Shown here: positions 35,015 to 43,393 of the stretch, piece by piece
Position numbering within the stretch: position 1 is the stretch's first letter
How the letters are laid out: every line of letters begins with the position of its first letter
Source: CAVQBC01 sp963848415
GTDB taxonomy: Bacteria; Actinomycetota; Thermoleophilia; Solirubrobacterales; Solirubrobacteraceae
Assembly: GCA_963848415.1 (NCBI GenBank)
Contig: CAWKDN010000002.1
Span: 186,001 to 250,000, forward strand
DNA: 64,000 nt
Direction of reading: 5' to 3'
Program-made: the position numbers and the translations under genes
The notes under the pieces: generated by a model
What the model was told of the DNA's origin: nothing
Seen by the model: the letters and a program-made list of their open reading frames with translations, nothing else
Databases searched by the model: none

Positions 35015-35119
35015 GTGGTCCTGGTCGGCGGCACGGTGTTCGGCGACGTGCGGGTGCGGGCCCGGCGGCTGCGCGAGCGGCTGGCCGAGCGCCCGCGGGC
35101 GAACCCGCGGGTGGACTAG
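35015..35119 (+). pseudogene. probable membrane-protein C-terminal fragment (DUF3817-like)
   Basis: The frame VVLVGGTVFGDVRVRARRLR and onward, ending TAG at 35117-35119, resembles the end of the DUF3817 gene at 31888 (GSLFGDVRIRRRLRE). No start codon or helices precede it in frame. It is probably a remnant, and the surrounding gap (34974-35176) holds nothing else. Confidence 0.35.
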
Positions 35120-35176
35120 GGCGCCGCGGACGCGCGCCGCCGGCGGTGGCGGCGCGCATCGGGCGAGGGGGTCGCA

Positions 35177-35233
35177 TCACGGCTTGAAGAGCATTCCGGC
35201 CTCCTTCCGAGATTGCTCCGACAGGAAGCTCAT
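35177..35233 (-). CDS. 18-codon ORF coupled to methyltransferase (candidate short peptide)
   Basis: The ATG overlaps the methyltransferase stop codon (ATGA) and encodes MSFLSEQSRKEAGMLFKP, then TGA. An AAGGAGG sequence inside it lies 5 nt before a second in-frame ATG (MLFKP). The coupling and clean stop suggest real translation. It could be a modified-peptide precursor or a leader, or may be meaningless. No family is recognised. Confidence 0.35.
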   Translation of the reverse strand: MSFLSEQSRKEAGMLFKP

Positions 35234-36015
35234 GTGCGCGCCGCCAGCAGGACGACCTTCGGGTGCCGCGCCTCGTCGACGGGCGCCTCGAGCACGCCGC
35301 CGGTGCGCTGGCCACGCTCGGCCACGATCCGCAGGCCCGCCTCCTCGACCAGCGTGCGGATCGTCGCCAGCGGGTGATGGCGATGAAGCTGGCGGCTCTC
35401 CGACCGCCGCCAGACGTCGCCTTCCTCGTGGGCGAAGACGTCGATGATCACCTCGCCGCAACCGCCGGCCTCGTCGAGCCGTGCCGCCGCGCCGTGCCAG
35501 ACGACCAGGTGGCGCCCGTCGTCGACGACCGCGTCGGGCACGTCGCGGTAGGCGATCAGCGAGTTGACGTCGAACACCAGGAGGCCGTCGGGCGCGAGCT
35601 GCTCGCGCATCGACTCCAGGGCGGCGAGCACGTCGGCGGGATCGACGAGGTGATTGAGGACATCCAGCAGGCACGTGACCAGGTCGAACTCACCGAGCTG
35701 CGGCAGCGCCCGCATGTCCGCCTCGACGACCGTTGCCGCGCCATCCGACCGCTCTCGGGCCCGCTCGACCATGCCTCGGGAGACGTCGCAGGCGGTGACG
35801 TCGTAACCGCGTCGAAGGAGGGGCATGAAGCTCTTGCCCGTCCCGCAGGCGACATCCAGCACCTTCGAACCCCGGAGGCCGTACTCGCGTGCCAACCCTT
35901 CGAGCGCACCGATCCACCGGTTGTGGGCGTAGCCGGACGTCAGGAGGTCGTACGCCGGCGCCAGCACGTCGTAGGCGCGAGCGCTGGCGCTGGGGGGAGC
36001 GAGCGTGGTCGACAT
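35230..36015 (-). CDS. class I SAM-dependent methyltransferase
   Basis: The 261-residue protein starts with YDVLAPAYDLLTSGYAHNRW. SAM motif I is KVLDVACGTGKSFMPLLRRG, followed by YDVTACDVSRGMVERARER, VVEADMRALPQLGEFDLVTC and LLVFDVNSLIAYRDVPD. It belongs to the small-molecule methyltransferase group with a C-terminal beta insertion (WRRSESRQLHRHHPLATIRT). The substrate is unknown. It is divergent from the ECF sigma gene, and an 18-codon ORF overlaps its stop. Confidence 0.9.
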   Translation of the reverse strand: MSTTLAPPSASARAYDVLAPAYDLLTSGYAHNRWIGALEGLAREYGLRGSKVLDVACGTGKSFMPLLRRGYDVTACDVSRGMVERARERSDGAATVVEADMRALPQLGEFDLVTCLLDVLNHLVDPADVLAALESMREQLAPDGLLVFDVNSLIAYRDVPDAVVDDGRHLVVWHGAAARLDEAGGCGEVIIDVFAHEEGDVWRRSESRQLHRHHPLATIRTLVEEAGLRIVAERGQRTGGVLEAPVDEARHPKVVLLAART

Positions 36016-36073
36016 GGAGGCTTGACCCCCGAACCGGTGAGCTTTGTTTCATCACTGCGACTCTTGGCGCGAA

Positions 36074-36565
36074 ATGACCCACTGCCACGCACTCACTTCA
36101 CCCGGCTGGGACTGGTCGGCGCTGCGCGCGATCTGCCTGCGCGAGGCCCAGCGCGTCCTCGGCGCCTCGGCCTCGGCGGAGGACGCCGCCCAGGAGGCGA
36201 TGGTCCGCGCCTGGCGGCGCCAGACCACCTGCCACACCCCTGACAAGCCCCACGCCTGGATCACCACCATCGCCCGGCGGGAGGCGCTGCGCCACGTGCG
36301 CCGCCCGCGCGAGGCCTGCCTGGACGACCTGCCCGCCCGCTCACATCCGCGCAGCGAGCCGGAGGACGGGCTATTGCAGGGAGCGACCGTTCGCCAGGCG
36401 ATCGCCGGCCTGGACTACGAGGATCGCTGGCTGGTCCACGCCCGCTACTGGCGCGACCTCTCCGACGCCGAGATGGCAGGAACGCTGGGACTAGCCGAAC
36501 CGACGGTACGGGTACGCTTGCATCGGCTACGCTCCGGCCTCAAGGAGGCCCTGACCGAGACATGA
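36074..36565 (+). CDS. ECF-type RNA polymerase sigma factor
   Basis: The 163-residue protein has region 2 as REAQRVLGASASAEDAAQEA, then MVRAWRRQTTC and HAWITTIARREALRHVRRPR. Region 4 is LDYEDRWLVHARYWRDLSDA, then EMAGTLGLAEPTVRVRLHRL. No anti-sigma factor follows; instead it overlaps by 4 nt (ATGA) an HTH regulator. The start ATG at 36074 is the first in frame near region 2, but its ribosome site is weak. Confidence 0.9.
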   Translation: MTHCHALTSPGWDWSALRAICLREAQRVLGASASAEDAAQEAMVRAWRRQTTCHTPDKPHAWITTIARREALRHVRRPREACLDDLPARSHPRSEPEDGLLQGATVRQAIAGLDYEDRWLVHARYWRDLSDAEMAGTLGLAEPTVRVRLHRLRSGLKEALTET

Positions 36566-37215
36566 CCCCCACCAACACGCTCAACGACGCCCGCTACGTG
36601 AAGGCCATGAGCCACCCGTTGCGGGTGACCATCATGGCCATGCTCGAGGAGCGGGCGGCCAGCCCGGTCGAGCTCGCCCGCAACCTCGACGCGAGCCTGG
36701 GCACCGTCGCCTATCACGTGCGCACGCTGCACCGGTTGGGCCTGATCGACCTCGTCGACGAGACGCCGGTCCGCGGCTCGATCCAGCATCACTACCGGGT
36801 GCGCCAGAGCCCGGTGATCTCCGACGAGGCGTGGGCGGCAGCGCCGCCGATCGCCCGGCAGGTCGCGGTCCGCTCCGCGTTGCAACTCATCAACGAGTAC
36901 GTGCGCCTGTCCGCCGATTCCGGTGGGTTCGACCGCGCGGAGGCCCACCTGGCCCGCACCCGCTTGAAGGTGGACCGGGAGGGCTGGGAGGCCGCGGCCC
37001 AGGCGTGTGCGAGGCTGCTCGAAGAGCTGGAGGCCATCGAGTCGGCGGCGGCAGAGCGCCTGGCGAAGGATCCCCACACCGAGGAGGTCCTCGACGCGGG
37101 CATCGTCACGATGCTCTTCGAGGCCGCCCGCCTCAGCCAGTCCAACGCAGCCGGCAGCTCCGCGGGCACCGGCGCGCCGGCGCACGCCGACGGCGCCAAC
37201 GCGGCCCACCGCTGA
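36562..37215 (+). CDS. ArsR-type winged-helix regulator coupled to sigma factor
   Basis: The 217-residue protein has an N-terminal winged helix: YVKAMSHPLRVTIMAMLEER, SPVELARNLDASLGTVAYHV and RTLHRLGLIDLVDETPVRGS. This is followed by a helical domain of about 130 residues with no metal-binding CxC of classical ArsR. The IQHHYRVRQSPVISDEAWAA region resembles other DUF-linked actinobacterial HTH_20 proteins. Its ATG overlaps the sigma stop codon, so the two are made together. It may modulate sigma activity or share its signal. Confidence 0.85.
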   Translation: MTPTNTLNDARYVKAMSHPLRVTIMAMLEERAASPVELARNLDASLGTVAYHVRTLHRLGLIDLVDETPVRGSIQHHYRVRQSPVISDEAWAAAPPIARQVAVRSALQLINEYVRLSADSGGFDRAEAHLARTRLKVDREGWEAAAQACARLLEELEAIESAAAERLAKDPHTEEVLDAGIVTMLFEAARLSQSNAAGSSAGTGAPAHADGANAAHR

Positions 37216-37224
37216 CCGGCGGCG

Positions 37225-37854
37225 CTAGGCGACCCGCTCGAGCATCCAGGCGGCCAGCTCCCGGGGCAGCTCGGGCGCGGCGGCGGCTTCCCCGAGCAGC
37301 GCCTCGTCGAGCAGGATCGCGCGCGAGACCAGCTCGATCGTGATGCCGTGGTCCGGACGGTCCACGACGATCACCTCGTCGCCGGCCTCGAGCTCGCCCT
37401 CGCGAGCGACGCGCAGGTAGGCGCCGGGGCGCGAGGCCTTGGCGAAGCGCTTGACCATCATCGGGTCGCCGAGCCGCTTGGCCAGCGTGGCGCACGGCAG
37501 CCGCGGTTGGGAGACCTCGAGCTCGACCGTCCCGACCCGCCAGCGCTCGCCGACGACCGCCCCGCTGACCTCGAGCCCCTCGACCGTGAGGTTCTCCCCG
37601 AACGTGCCCGGCCCCAGCGGGCGCCCGAGCTCGGCCTCCCACCACGCGGTGTCCTCCGCCGCGTAGGCGTAGACGGCCTTGTCGGGGCCGCCGTGCACGC
37701 GCCGGTCGGCCTGCTGGTCGCCGGCGACGCCCGTCGCGGCCACGCGCACGCGCCCCGCGACGGGGCGCTTGCCGATCGCGCTGATCATCGGCCGCCCCCG
37801 GCGGGTCCCGATCTGCTGCGGGGTGCCGACGTTGACGGAGCGCAGCTGCGCCAT
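37225..37854 (-). CDS. MOSC-domain protein (YiiM-like)
   Basis: The 209-residue protein has SVNVGTPQQIGTRRGRPMIS, GDQQADRRVHGGPDKAVYAY and TFGENLTVEGL. The invariant Cys lies in QPRLPCATLAKRLGDPMMVK, typical of MOSC sulfur-carrier proteins related to YiiM. These transfer or sense Moco-linked sulfur or reduce N-hydroxylated compounds. The C-terminal 3-alpha segment (ITIELVSRAILLDEALLGEA) is also present. It is divergent from the YjbR gene. Confidence 0.92.
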   Translation of the reverse strand: MAQLRSVNVGTPQQIGTRRGRPMISAIGKRPVAGRVRVAATGVAGDQQADRRVHGGPDKAVYAYAAEDTAWWEAELGRPLGPGTFGENLTVEGLEVSGAVVGERWRVGTVELEVSQPRLPCATLAKRLGDPMMVKRFAKASRPGAYLRVAREGELEAGDEVIVVDRPDHGITIELVSRAILLDEALLGEAAAAPELPRELAAWMLERVA

Positions 37855-37918
37855 CGCGCCATGGTGGCAGGCCGCGTCACCCGCGCGCGGACGTCCAAGC
37901 GCTGGCATGCTGGCCCGC

Positions 37919-38314
37919 ATGCCGAGCGCCGCACCGGACGAGGAGCTCCGCCTGACGCACCTGACCGAGATCTGCGCGGCGCTGCCCGAGACGGAGCGCC
38001 AGGTCCAGGGCCGCCACGCGGACTTCCGCGTCCGCACCCGGCTGTTCGCCTCCTTCCTCGACGACCACCACGGCGACGGCATCGTCGCAGTGCAGTTCAA
38101 GCTGCCCGGAGGAGAGAACGAGATGCTGCTCGCCGCCGAGCCGGGCCGCTTCTTCTTGCCCGCCTACATGGGCGCTCGCGGCTGGCTGGCGCTGCACCTC
38201 GACCAGGGCCCGGTCGACTGGGACGAGGTGGCCGAGCTGGTGACCGACAGCTACCTGCGCGCCGCTCCGAAGCGGCTCGCTGCGCGCGTCGAGCAGCGTC
38301 ACGGCGGGGGCTGA
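37919..38314 (+). CDS. MmcQ/YjbR-family protein
   Basis: The 131-residue protein has LTEICAALPETERQVQGRHA, FRVRTRLFASFLDDHHGDG, IVAVQFKLPGGENEMLLAAE and WLALHLDQGPVDWDEVAELV. The CyaY-like fold of YjbR is a DNA-binding-like domain whose function is unclear. A second member lies at 45050. Confidence 0.88.
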   Translation: MPSAAPDEELRLTHLTEICAALPETERQVQGRHADFRVRTRLFASFLDDHHGDGIVAVQFKLPGGENEMLLAAEPGRFFLPAYMGARGWLALHLDQGPVDWDEVAELVTDSYLRAAPKRLAARVEQRHGGG

Positions 38315-38321
38315 CCGCGGC

Positions 38322-38717
38322 TCACCTGCCCCACTCGTGGTAGGTCTCGACGTCGATCCAGGCGCTGACCCGTCCGCGGTCGCGGACGGAGTAGGGCTCG
38401 CCCGTGTAGTGGCGGGAGATGCGGTCGATCACCTCGAGGTCGGGGTCCGGCTCGATCGAGGCGGCGCGGCCACGCAGGCTGATCGCCGTGTACCAGCTCT
38501 CGGCGTCCAGGACGGTGATCGACACGCGCGGATCGGCTCGCATGTACTCCAGGCGGCGGCGGCTCTCGTCCATGTTGACCAGCACCCGGCCGTCCTCCCA
38601 CAGGTACCAGGTGGCGGCGGTGTGCGGCGACCCGTCGGGCTTGAGGGTCCCGATCACGGACGGGTTGGGCTTGGCAAGGAGCGCGGAGATCTCCGGGGGA
38701 ACGGGGGGCTTGGGCAT
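38322..38717 (-). CDS. PPOX-class (pyridoxamine 5-phosphate oxidase fold) flavoprotein
   Basis: The 131-residue protein has the split-barrel pattern NPSVIGTLKPDGSPHTAATW, LVNMDESRRRLEYMRADPRV and ESWYTAISLRGRAASIEPD, then RISRHYTGEPYSVRDRGRVS. Actinobacterial members of this size usually bind F420 or FMN and reduce small molecules. It is convergent with the YjbR gene. Confidence 0.9.
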   Translation of the reverse strand: MPKPPVPPEISALLAKPNPSVIGTLKPDGSPHTAATWYLWEDGRVLVNMDESRRRLEYMRADPRVSITVLDAESWYTAISLRGRAASIEPDPDLEVIDRISRHYTGEPYSVRDRGRVSAWIDVETYHEWGR

Positions 38718-38893
38718 GCCCGAGGTCTACCAGCCGTCGCGTGGGCGGCGGCGTGCAGGCGCAGGGGCCCCGGAGGTAGCACCGAAGCGGGTGCCAAGTC
38801 GGAAGCCGGGGATCGACGCCGGCGCCACCGCTCACCAACGTCGGACGCCGAGATCGACACGGCTCCCGAGCCCCGCCCAGCGGCGGGGCTCCG

Positions 38894-39040
38894 TTACGTC
38901 TGGGTGGGGCGCGGCCGCTCGCCCGGCCCCGCGGCCAGCGGGTCGGCTACGGGCAGCGCGGGCCACGGCGACTCGAGGAACGGATCGGGTCCGGTGGCTT
39001 CGAGGAGCCGGGGCGTCTCGGTGACGGTGGGGGTGGTCAT
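38894..39040 (-). CDS. possible small Pro-rich protein (48 aa) in 383-bp gap
   Basis: MTTPTVTETPRLLEATGPDP is followed by FLESPWPALPVADPLAAGPG, ending in TAA. It shows no helix, signal or known motif. It is the only plausible frame in the gap 38718-39100, which otherwise shows nothing. Its support is weak. Confidence 0.25.
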   Translation of the reverse strand: MTTPTVTETPRLLEATGPDPFLESPWPALPVADPLAAGPGERPRPTQT

Positions 39041-39100
39041 CGCCCGGCCATTGACCCACGCGCGCGTTGGCGTGGGCTTGGGCCGAGCTTGGGGCTACCC

Positions 39101-39397
39101 CTAGGTCGCGGCCGCCTCGGGATCCGGGCGCACCACCACGGTGTCCACCACCGGGATGACCTCGTCGGCGGGCAGATCCGCGCGCTGGGCGTGCTCGCGG
39201 AGCGCGTCCGCGCTGGTCGCCTGGTAGATGCACACCGTCCCGACCGCGCCGCCGCCCTCCTCGAGCACGTAGCTGCGGATCCAGCGCACGTCGTCGGACA
39301 TCTCCTCGTCGCCGACCTGCGTGGAGCGGCCGGCCGCCTCCTCGAGCTCCGGCCCGGACTTCCAACCCGAGCGGCGCAGGATCACATACGTGTCCAT
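39101..39397 (-). CDS. DUF4242 (SCO4226-like) small protein
   Basis: The 98-residue protein MDTYVILRRSGWKSGPELEE has VRWIRSYVLEEGGGAVGTVC, IYQATSADALREHAQRADLP and VIPVVDTVVVRPDPE. These are the family hallmarks of a ferredoxin-like fold; the Streptomyces member binds nickel. AAGGAGG lies before the ATG. Confidence 0.9.
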   Translation of the reverse strand: MDTYVILRRSGWKSGPELEEAAGRSTQVGDEEMSDDVRWIRSYVLEEGGGAVGTVCIYQATSADALREHAQRADLPADEVIPVVDTVVVRPDPEAAAT

Positions 39398-39508
39398 GAT
39401 CTTCTCCTCCTTGGGTACCGACCTGTCTACCCGCGTCGCGGCACGGACAACCCGGCCGGCGGTCGCGCCTCTCAGCGGACGCTCATCTCCAGCCGGCAAT
39501 CTGTCCGC

Positions 39509-40189
39509 GTGCGCGTGCTGCTCGTCGAGGACAACGTGAGGATGGCGGCGGCGCTGCACCGGGGGTTGAAGGCTGAGGGCATCGTCGCCGAGATCGTCGG
39601 CCTCGGCGAGGAGGCGGTCCGGCTGGCCCGCGCGACGCGCTTCGACGCGATCGTTCTCGACGTGATGCTCCCGGACGTCGACGGCTTCGAGACCTGCCGC
39701 CGGCTGCGCGGCGATCGCGTGTGGACGCCGGTCCTGATGCTGACTGCCCGCGACGCGGTCGGCGACCGGGTGCGCGGCCTCGACGCCGGCGCGGACGACT
39801 ACCTGACCAAGCCGTTCTCGCTGGCCGAGCTGCTGGCCCGCCTGCGGGCCTTGACCCGCCGCTGCCTCGGTGAGCGCCCGGCCGTGCTCGAGGCGGGCGA
39901 CCTGCAGCTGGACCCCGCTACCCGGCAGGTCCGCCGCGGCGAGACCGAGCTCGATCTCTCCGCCCGCGAGTTCGCCCTGCTGGAGACGTTCATGCGTCGC
40001 CCCGGACAGGTCTTCAGCCGCCTGCAGCTGCTCGAGGCCGCCTGGGACCTCGGCTACGAGCAGCGCTCGAACGTCGTCGAGGTCTATGTCCGCTACCTGC
40101 GTGAGAAGGTCGACCGGCCCTTCGGGGTCGAGTCGCTCGAGACGGTCCGGGGAGCCGGGTACCGGTTGCGTAAGGACGGCGGACGCTGA
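39509..40189 (+). CDS. OmpR/PhoB-family response regulator
   Basis: The 226-residue protein has receiver VRVLLVEDNVRMAAALHRGL, phosphoacceptor Asp in FDAIVLDVMLPDVDGFETCR, Thr in VLMLTARDAVGDRVRGLDAG and Lys in DDYLTKPFSLAELLARL. The winged helix contains LDLSAREFALLETFMRRPGQ, VFSRLQLLEAAW and NVVEVYVRYLREKVDRPFG. It starts at GTG 39509. It is followed immediately by its histidine kinase. Confidence 0.94.
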   Translation: MRVLLVEDNVRMAAALHRGLKAEGIVAEIVGLGEEAVRLARATRFDAIVLDVMLPDVDGFETCRRLRGDRVWTPVLMLTARDAVGDRVRGLDAGADDYLTKPFSLAELLARLRALTRRCLGERPAVLEAGDLQLDPATRQVRRGETELDLSAREFALLETFMRRPGQVFSRLQLLEAAWDLGYEQRSNVVEVYVRYLREKVDRPFGVESLETVRGAGYRLRKDGGR

Positions 40190-41523
40190 GTGGCCTGCCG
40201 ATCAGGCTCCGGCTGACGGTCGCGTTCGCCGTGGCGATGGTGGCCGTGCTCACGCTGACCGGTCTGTTCGTCGGCCTGCGGCTCCGGGCCGATCTCGACG
40301 ATGCGGTCGAGGCAAGCCTGCGCGCGAGGAGCGACGCGCTCGCGGCTGCCGGTCCGTCGCTGCCGGGCGGCCAGGGCGGCGGCGACGCCGAGGAGCGCTT
40401 CGCCCAGCTCATCGGTGTGGACGGTCGCGTCCGTGCCGTGACGGGCGAGGCGGAGGGCGCGGCGCTGAGCCGCTCAGAGGTGCGCGGCGTACTCGGCGGC
40501 GAGGAGGAACTCGTCGTCGAGCGAGAGATCCCGGGCGTCGACGGGACCCAACGGGTGCTCGCGCGGCCGCTCGGCGGCGCGGTGCTCGCGGTCGGGCAGT
40601 CGCTGGAGGATCGTGACGAGGCGGTCGGCGGCCTGTTGACGTCGCTCGCCGTCGGGGGAGCGCTGGCCGTGGTGCTGGCCTCGGTGCTCGGCTACGGGCT
40701 GGCGACGGCCGCGCTGGCGCCGATCGAGGCCATGCGTCGCCGGGCCGCCGCGGTCTCGCTCGGGCCCGGAGAGGAGCGTCTCCCACTGCCGCAGAGCCAC
40801 GACGAGGTGCGCCGGCTGGGGGAGACGCTCAACGCAATGCTCGACCGCCTGGACGACGGCATCGAGCGCGAGCGGCGCTTCGTGGCCGACGCGAGCCATG
40901 AGCTGCGGACCCCGCTGGCTGTCATCAGGGCCGAACTCGACGCGACGCTGCGTTCCGGGGACGCCGGCCGCGAGGCGCGCGTGGCGCTCGCCGCGGCGCT
41001 CGACGAGTGCGACCGGCTCGCGCAGCTTGCCGACGATCTGCTCGTGCTCGCCCGGACTGCGGACGGGCGGCTGCCATTGCGCCGCGAGACGGTGGAGGCA
41101 CGGGCGCTGCTGGAGGGCGTCCGCGCGCGCTACGCCGACCGCGCGGCCGAGCATGGCCGCCGGATCTCGCTCACGGTCCCGGACGGGCTGCGGCTCGACG
41201 CCGATCCGCAGCTCTTGCGCCAGGCGCTCGGCAATCTGGTGGACAACGCCCTGCGCCATGGCGCCGGCGAGGTGGTGCTCTCCGCGCGCCGCGACGGCGG
41301 CGGTGTGGCGCTCGAGATCGCTGACGACGGTCCCGGGTTCAGCGACACCATCGCCGGCCGGGCGTTCGAGCGCTTCGCGCGCGGCGACGAGGCGCGCAGC
41401 GCAGGCGGTGCCGGGCTGGGGCTCGCCATCGTCCGCGGAATCGCCGAGGCTCACGATGGGCACGCAGGGCTGACTCCCGGCCGGCTCGCGGCGGTGCGCA
41501 TCTGGTTCCCCGCGAAGACTTAA
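40186..41523 (+). CDS. two-component sensor histidine kinase
   Basis: The protein of about 445 residues has a helix near the start (IRLRLTVAFAVAMVAVLTLT), a periplasmic domain, a second helix (LAVGGALAVVLASVLGYGLA) and HAMP. HisKA is FVADASHELRTPLAVIRAEL, with the phosphoacceptor His. HATPase contains QALGNLVDNALRHGAG, ADDGPGFSDTIAGRAFERFA and GAGLGLAIVRGIAEAH. The first helix begins upstream of the first GTG (40231). In frame there, only CTG (40186) offers a start; it overlaps the regulator stop as CTGA, with AAGGA about 10 nt before. It partners the adjacent OmpR regulator. Confidence 0.9.
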   Translation: MSGLPIRLRLTVAFAVAMVAVLTLTGLFVGLRLRADLDDAVEASLRARSDALAAAGPSLPGGQGGGDAEERFAQLIGVDGRVRAVTGEAEGAALSRSEVRGVLGGEEELVVEREIPGVDGTQRVLARPLGGAVLAVGQSLEDRDEAVGGLLTSLAVGGALAVVLASVLGYGLATAALAPIEAMRRRAAAVSLGPGEERLPLPQSHDEVRRLGETLNAMLDRLDDGIERERRFVADASHELRTPLAVIRAELDATLRSGDAGREARVALAAALDECDRLAQLADDLLVLARTADGRLPLRRETVEARALLEGVRARYADRAAEHGRRISLTVPDGLRLDADPQLLRQALGNLVDNALRHGAGEVVLSARRDGGGVALEIADDGPGFSDTIAGRAFERFARGDEARSAGGAGLGLAIVRGIAEAHDGHAGLTPGRLAAVRIWFPAKT

Positions 41524-41597
41524 GTCCGTCTCACGGCGGTCTCAGCCGCGCCGCGCATCCTCCCGCAGACTGCACAAACCGATCCAGGAGGACGAAC

Positions 41598-41933
41598 ATG
41601 CAGGACAAGCTGAAGGGCATGCTCATCGCTGTTGCCGCCATCGCGGCGCTGGTCGCGGGAGGCGTCGCCGTCGCCGGCGCCGCCGGGGGCGGCGAGGACG
41701 GCCCGGAGCGAGCGATCACCGGGACCGCCCTCGAGCGCGCGAGCGCCGCGGCGCTCGCCGAGACCAAGGGCGGGACGGTCACCGACACCGAGCTCGGGGA
41801 CGAAGAGGGCGCCTATGAGGTCGAGGTCACCCTCGCCGGCGGCCGCGAGGTCGACGTCCACCTCGACAACGCCTTCAGCGTGCTGGGGACCGAGGCGGAG
41901 AAGGACGAGCGCAACGAGCTCAGCGAGGGCTGA
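41598..41933 (+). CDS. secreted PepSY-domain protein
   Basis: The 111-residue protein MQDKLKGMLIAVAAIAALVA has an N-terminal signal or anchor. A PepSY-like domain follows: ITGTALERASAAALAETKGG and TVTDTELGDEEGAYEVEVTL, then AGGREVDVHLDNAFSVLGTE. AGGAGG lies 7 nt before the ATG. PepSY proteins next to two-component systems often tune extracytoplasmic sensing or protease activity. Its last 14 nt overlap the convergent P450 gene. Confidence 0.88.
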   Translation: MQDKLKGMLIAVAAIAALVAGGVAVAGAAGGGEDGPERAITGTALERASAAALAETKGGTVTDTELGDEEGAYEVEVTLAGGREVDVHLDNAFSVLGTEAEKDERNELSEG

Positions 41934-43296
41934 GCCGGCAGGGCACCGGCTCGGCGGGGTGCAGGGTGATCCTGGGCGTGAGGCGGATGCGCGGCTTGAG
42001 GGCCTCCAGCTCGTAGCGCCGGACGACCATCGCCAGCACGATCACGGCCTCGAGCATGGAGAAGTACTGCCCGATGCACGCCCGCGGGCCGGTGCCGAAG
42101 GGGAAGTAGGCGTGCCGGTGCCGGGCGGCCTCGCGCTCGGGGGTGAAGCGCTCCGGGTCGAAGCGCTCGGGGTCCTCCCAGAAGTCCGGGTGACGATGCG
42201 TCACCCACGCGCTGACCGCGACGTCGGCCTCCGGCGGGATGTCGAAGCCGCCGACCCGGTCGCCCGTGGCCGTCCGGCGCGCGGTGCCCCAGGCGGGCGG
42301 AAAGAGCCGCATCGCCTCCTTGAGCACCATCGTCGTGTAAGAGAGCCGGTCGTAGTCCTCGGCGGTGGGGGCGCGGTCGCCGAGCACGGTCGCGACCTCG
42401 TCCCGGACCCGGCGCTGGGCGTCCGGATGGCGGCCGAGCAGCTGGAGCGCGAAGGTCAGCGCGATCGCGGTCGTGTCGTGGCCGGCGAGCAGGAAGATCA
42501 GCACCTGCTCACGCACCTCGGCGTCGTCGAGCGCCTCTTCGCCGTCGCGTGCCGCGAGCAGCAGGCTCATCAGGTCCTGGCCGTCGCCGGACCCGGCGCG
42601 TCGCGCCGCGATCAGCTCGTCGCACGCGCCGTGGATCGCCCTCCTGGCGGCGTCCGCGCGCCGGTTGGCCGGGGTGGGCCAGTGGCGCGGGGCCTTCACG
42701 GGGGCGATCGTGCGCGCGAGCGCGTGGCCGCCGAGGACGGGGAACGTGCGCGCGACCACGGGCGCTGCGCGCTCGACGTCGGCCCCGAAGAGCAGGCGGC
42801 CGACGATCCGCAGCGTGATCCGCGACATCTCGGTGTGCAGGTCGACCGCCGTCCCGTGCGCCGCGGGCTCGCGCCAACGCTCGATCAGACCCGCCGCCTC
42901 GCCGGCCATCGTGTCCGCGTAGCCGGCGATCCGCCGGCGGGTGAAGAGCGGCTGCACGAAGCGCCGCTGGCGCAGCCAGCGCTCGTCCTGGCTGTTGAGC
43001 AGGCCGTCGCCCAGCGACGCCCGCAGCTCGTCGTAGAAGACGTTGTCCTTGCGGTAGGCGTCGGCCTCGGTCGCGAGCACCCGGCGGACGTGGTCGGGGT
43101 GGAAGACGACGTAGTACTCCGTGCGCCACCGCGGCGGGCCGATCCCGATGCGCACGACGTCGCCGTGCTCGCGGCGCAGCCGCTCGTAGGTGCCCAGGAG
43201 GTCGCGCTTGAGCTCGAGCGCGGAGCCGAAGACCCGGTGGCCGGGCGGTCCCGGCGCGATCGCGACGGCGGGTGCCATTGCCACGTCAGACGCCAT
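41920..43296 (-). CDS. cytochrome P450
   Basis: The 458-residue P450 has I-helix oxygen motif LAGHDTTAIAL (270-280), ExxR as Glu327-Arg330 (VLKEAMRLFPPAW), the PERF region DPERFDPERFTPER and the heme loop FPFGTGPRACIGQYFSMLEA with axial Cys407. The FPPAWGTARRT pattern places it near bacterial CYP110/CYP102-like fatty-acid or lipid hydroxylases. The substrate is unknown and no dedicated ferredoxin gene adjoins. The start at 43296 is tentative; an upstream in-frame start at 43326 exists. Confidence 0.94.
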   Translation of the reverse strand: MASDVAMAPAVAIAPGPPGHRVFGSALELKRDLLGTYERLRREHGDVVRIGIGPPRWRTEYYVVFHPDHVRRVLATEADAYRKDNVFYDELRASLGDGLLNSQDERWLRQRRFVQPLFTRRRIAGYADTMAGEAAGLIERWREPAAHGTAVDLHTEMSRITLRIVGRLLFGADVERAAPVVARTFPVLGGHALARTIAPVKAPRHWPTPANRRADAARRAIHGACDELIAARRAGSGDGQDLMSLLLAARDGEEALDDAEVREQVLIFLLAGHDTTAIALTFALQLLGRHPDAQRRVRDEVATVLGDRAPTAEDYDRLSYTTMVLKEAMRLFPPAWGTARRTATGDRVGGFDIPPEADVAVSAWVTHRHPDFWEDPERFDPERFTPEREAARHRHAYFPFGTGPRACIGQYFSMLEAVIVLAMVVRRYELEALKPRIRLTPRITLHPAEPVPCRLSPR

Positions 43297-43393
43297 CGGG
43301 CTGGAGGTGATTCCCGGGCCACGCACCCGTCAAGGCTCCCAAATCGGGCAGGGTGCGGGCAACCGCCCCGGCCGGCGGCGCCGGGGTGATGTA

